Assembly (NCBI GenBank): GCA_963513935.1
Contig: OY740767.1
Location: 152,092,431 to 152,156,430 of the forward strand
Direction: 5' to 3'
DNA length: 64,000 bases
Source: Aphrophora alni
Taxonomy: Eukaryota > Arthropoda > Insecta > Hemiptera > Aphrophoridae
In this document: positions 63,170 through 64,000 of the stretch, in pieces
Layout: every line of letters begins with the position of its first letter
Position numbering within the stretch: the stretch's first letter is position 1
The notes under the pieces: generated by a model
Told to the model about the DNA's origin: nothing
What the model saw: the letters and a program-made list of their open reading frames with translations, nothing else
The model's database searches: none
Program-made: the position numbers and the translations under genes

Positions 63170-64000
63170 TAGTGCTTAATTATTTAGTTTTAGTAACAGT
63201 TTCAATAAATTGAATGAACTGTTCATCCATCATGTTGAAGAAGTTGTCAGGTGCGCATAGATGAAAGCTAGTTAGAGCGAGTTACAGTTCTAAACCTACC
63301 TCATGTGTCAACTAAAACATTATTTGATCTAAGATATCCTTTTCCTCCACTTCTCAGTTTTCTTTTCTTTCATCTTGGGTTTTATCTTCTCCTTTCTTTT
63401 GTCCCTTATCTGGTATGGATTCATTAGGAACTACCATTGTTAGGTAAAAAACTACCACAACACTTACTTGATTCAATTACATAACCTTACAGAACCTATA
63501 TAAAATACTTAACCCTACATAAACACAGAGATCAAACTGCAACGCATTGCACAATGGTCTACAGGTTTTGGCAAGAAATTAAGGCCTTGCCAGTTGACCC
63601 ATTATTTATGTAATTGCTCAGGGAGTGAGCATTCACCCTATCTTGTGGGAATTATTTTAACTACTTCCATATTTTCTGTCACTTGACCCATTTTATACTG
63701 TATTGGGGTGTGGCGCATAGTATTTTTTTGTGAATTTATCAATTTCATATTTTTATGCGCTTATCTGTTTTTACTTTAACTACTCAATTATTTTTATTTA
63801 TCCTAATGTCAATAAGATGGGGTATCGAGTGTAAAATATATTGTTAGAACTGACATTGGAACAGATAATTTTAATATTGCAATGTGAGAGAGAGAAACAA
63901 AATTCAACACTTTGTGGCCCAGCCAAGGAGCCCACCAAACCAAAATCATAATAATTATAAATTAGGATGTAATGAAAAGGGATTTTTAAATAATAAAATA
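63170..64000. other. AT-rich flank, no genes seen
   Basis: No ORF or recognisable element follows the nested insertion up to the window edge. Confidence 0.5.

Overview
This is a eukaryotic nuclear window, AT-rich, with long introns, GT-AG splice sites, arthropod-type transposons and frequent AGGTTAGGTTA and TAGGCCTA words. It most likely comes from an insect; the order cannot be fixed from sequence alone. The six-frame ORFs are mostly chance. One host gene can be reconstructed completely, and nearly everything else recognisable is mobile or repetitive DNA.

Layout. 1-1335: a 106/107-bp satellite array that runs off the left edge. 1336-5650: intergenic. About 5650-21750 (+): a bifunctional 6-phosphofructo-2-kinase/fructose-2,6-bisphosphatase (PFKFB) gene with ten coding exons (481 codons), phase-consistent from ATG 6092 to TGA 21600. 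Its introns hold a PIF/Harbinger transposase fragment, a non-LTR 3' fragment, a solo-LTR-like block, tRNA-like SINE pieces and a broken Penelope-like element whose halves lie in opposite orientations. 23320-25405: a tandem-repeat array closed by an inverted copy of its own unit. 25406-34697: repeat-studded, gene-free AT-rich DNA. 34698-37138 (-): an apparently intact piggyBac element with an uninterrupted 583-aa transposase, 16-bp inverted ends and TTAA duplications. About 39300-41900 (-): a decayed Ty3/gypsy-type LTR retrotransposon split by a hammerhead-like repeat. 43384-44402: an internally deleted pogo/Tigger-like element. 46125-46819, 49408-49598 and 51080-51575: inverted-repeat or foldback elements. 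48634-48763 and 54688-54819 (+): two candidate host exons of unknown gene. About 53080-53350 (-): a degraded non-LTR tail. 57484-63169: a small TTAA-flanked piggyBac-type element interrupted by a full-length, apparently intact non-LTR retrotransposon (57744-62935, minus) with a 398-aa ORF1, a 1200-aa endonuclease/RT/RNase H ORF2, an A-tail and a 13-bp target duplication.

Function. The PFKFB gene makes and degrades fructose-2,6-bisphosphate, the allosteric switch of glycolysis versus gluconeogenesis. The other genes serve transposition. The best leads for new biology are the recurrent hammerhead-like module (about 5 loci), the divergent PFKFB kinase loop, the nested insertion, and the two phase-compatible orphan exons.
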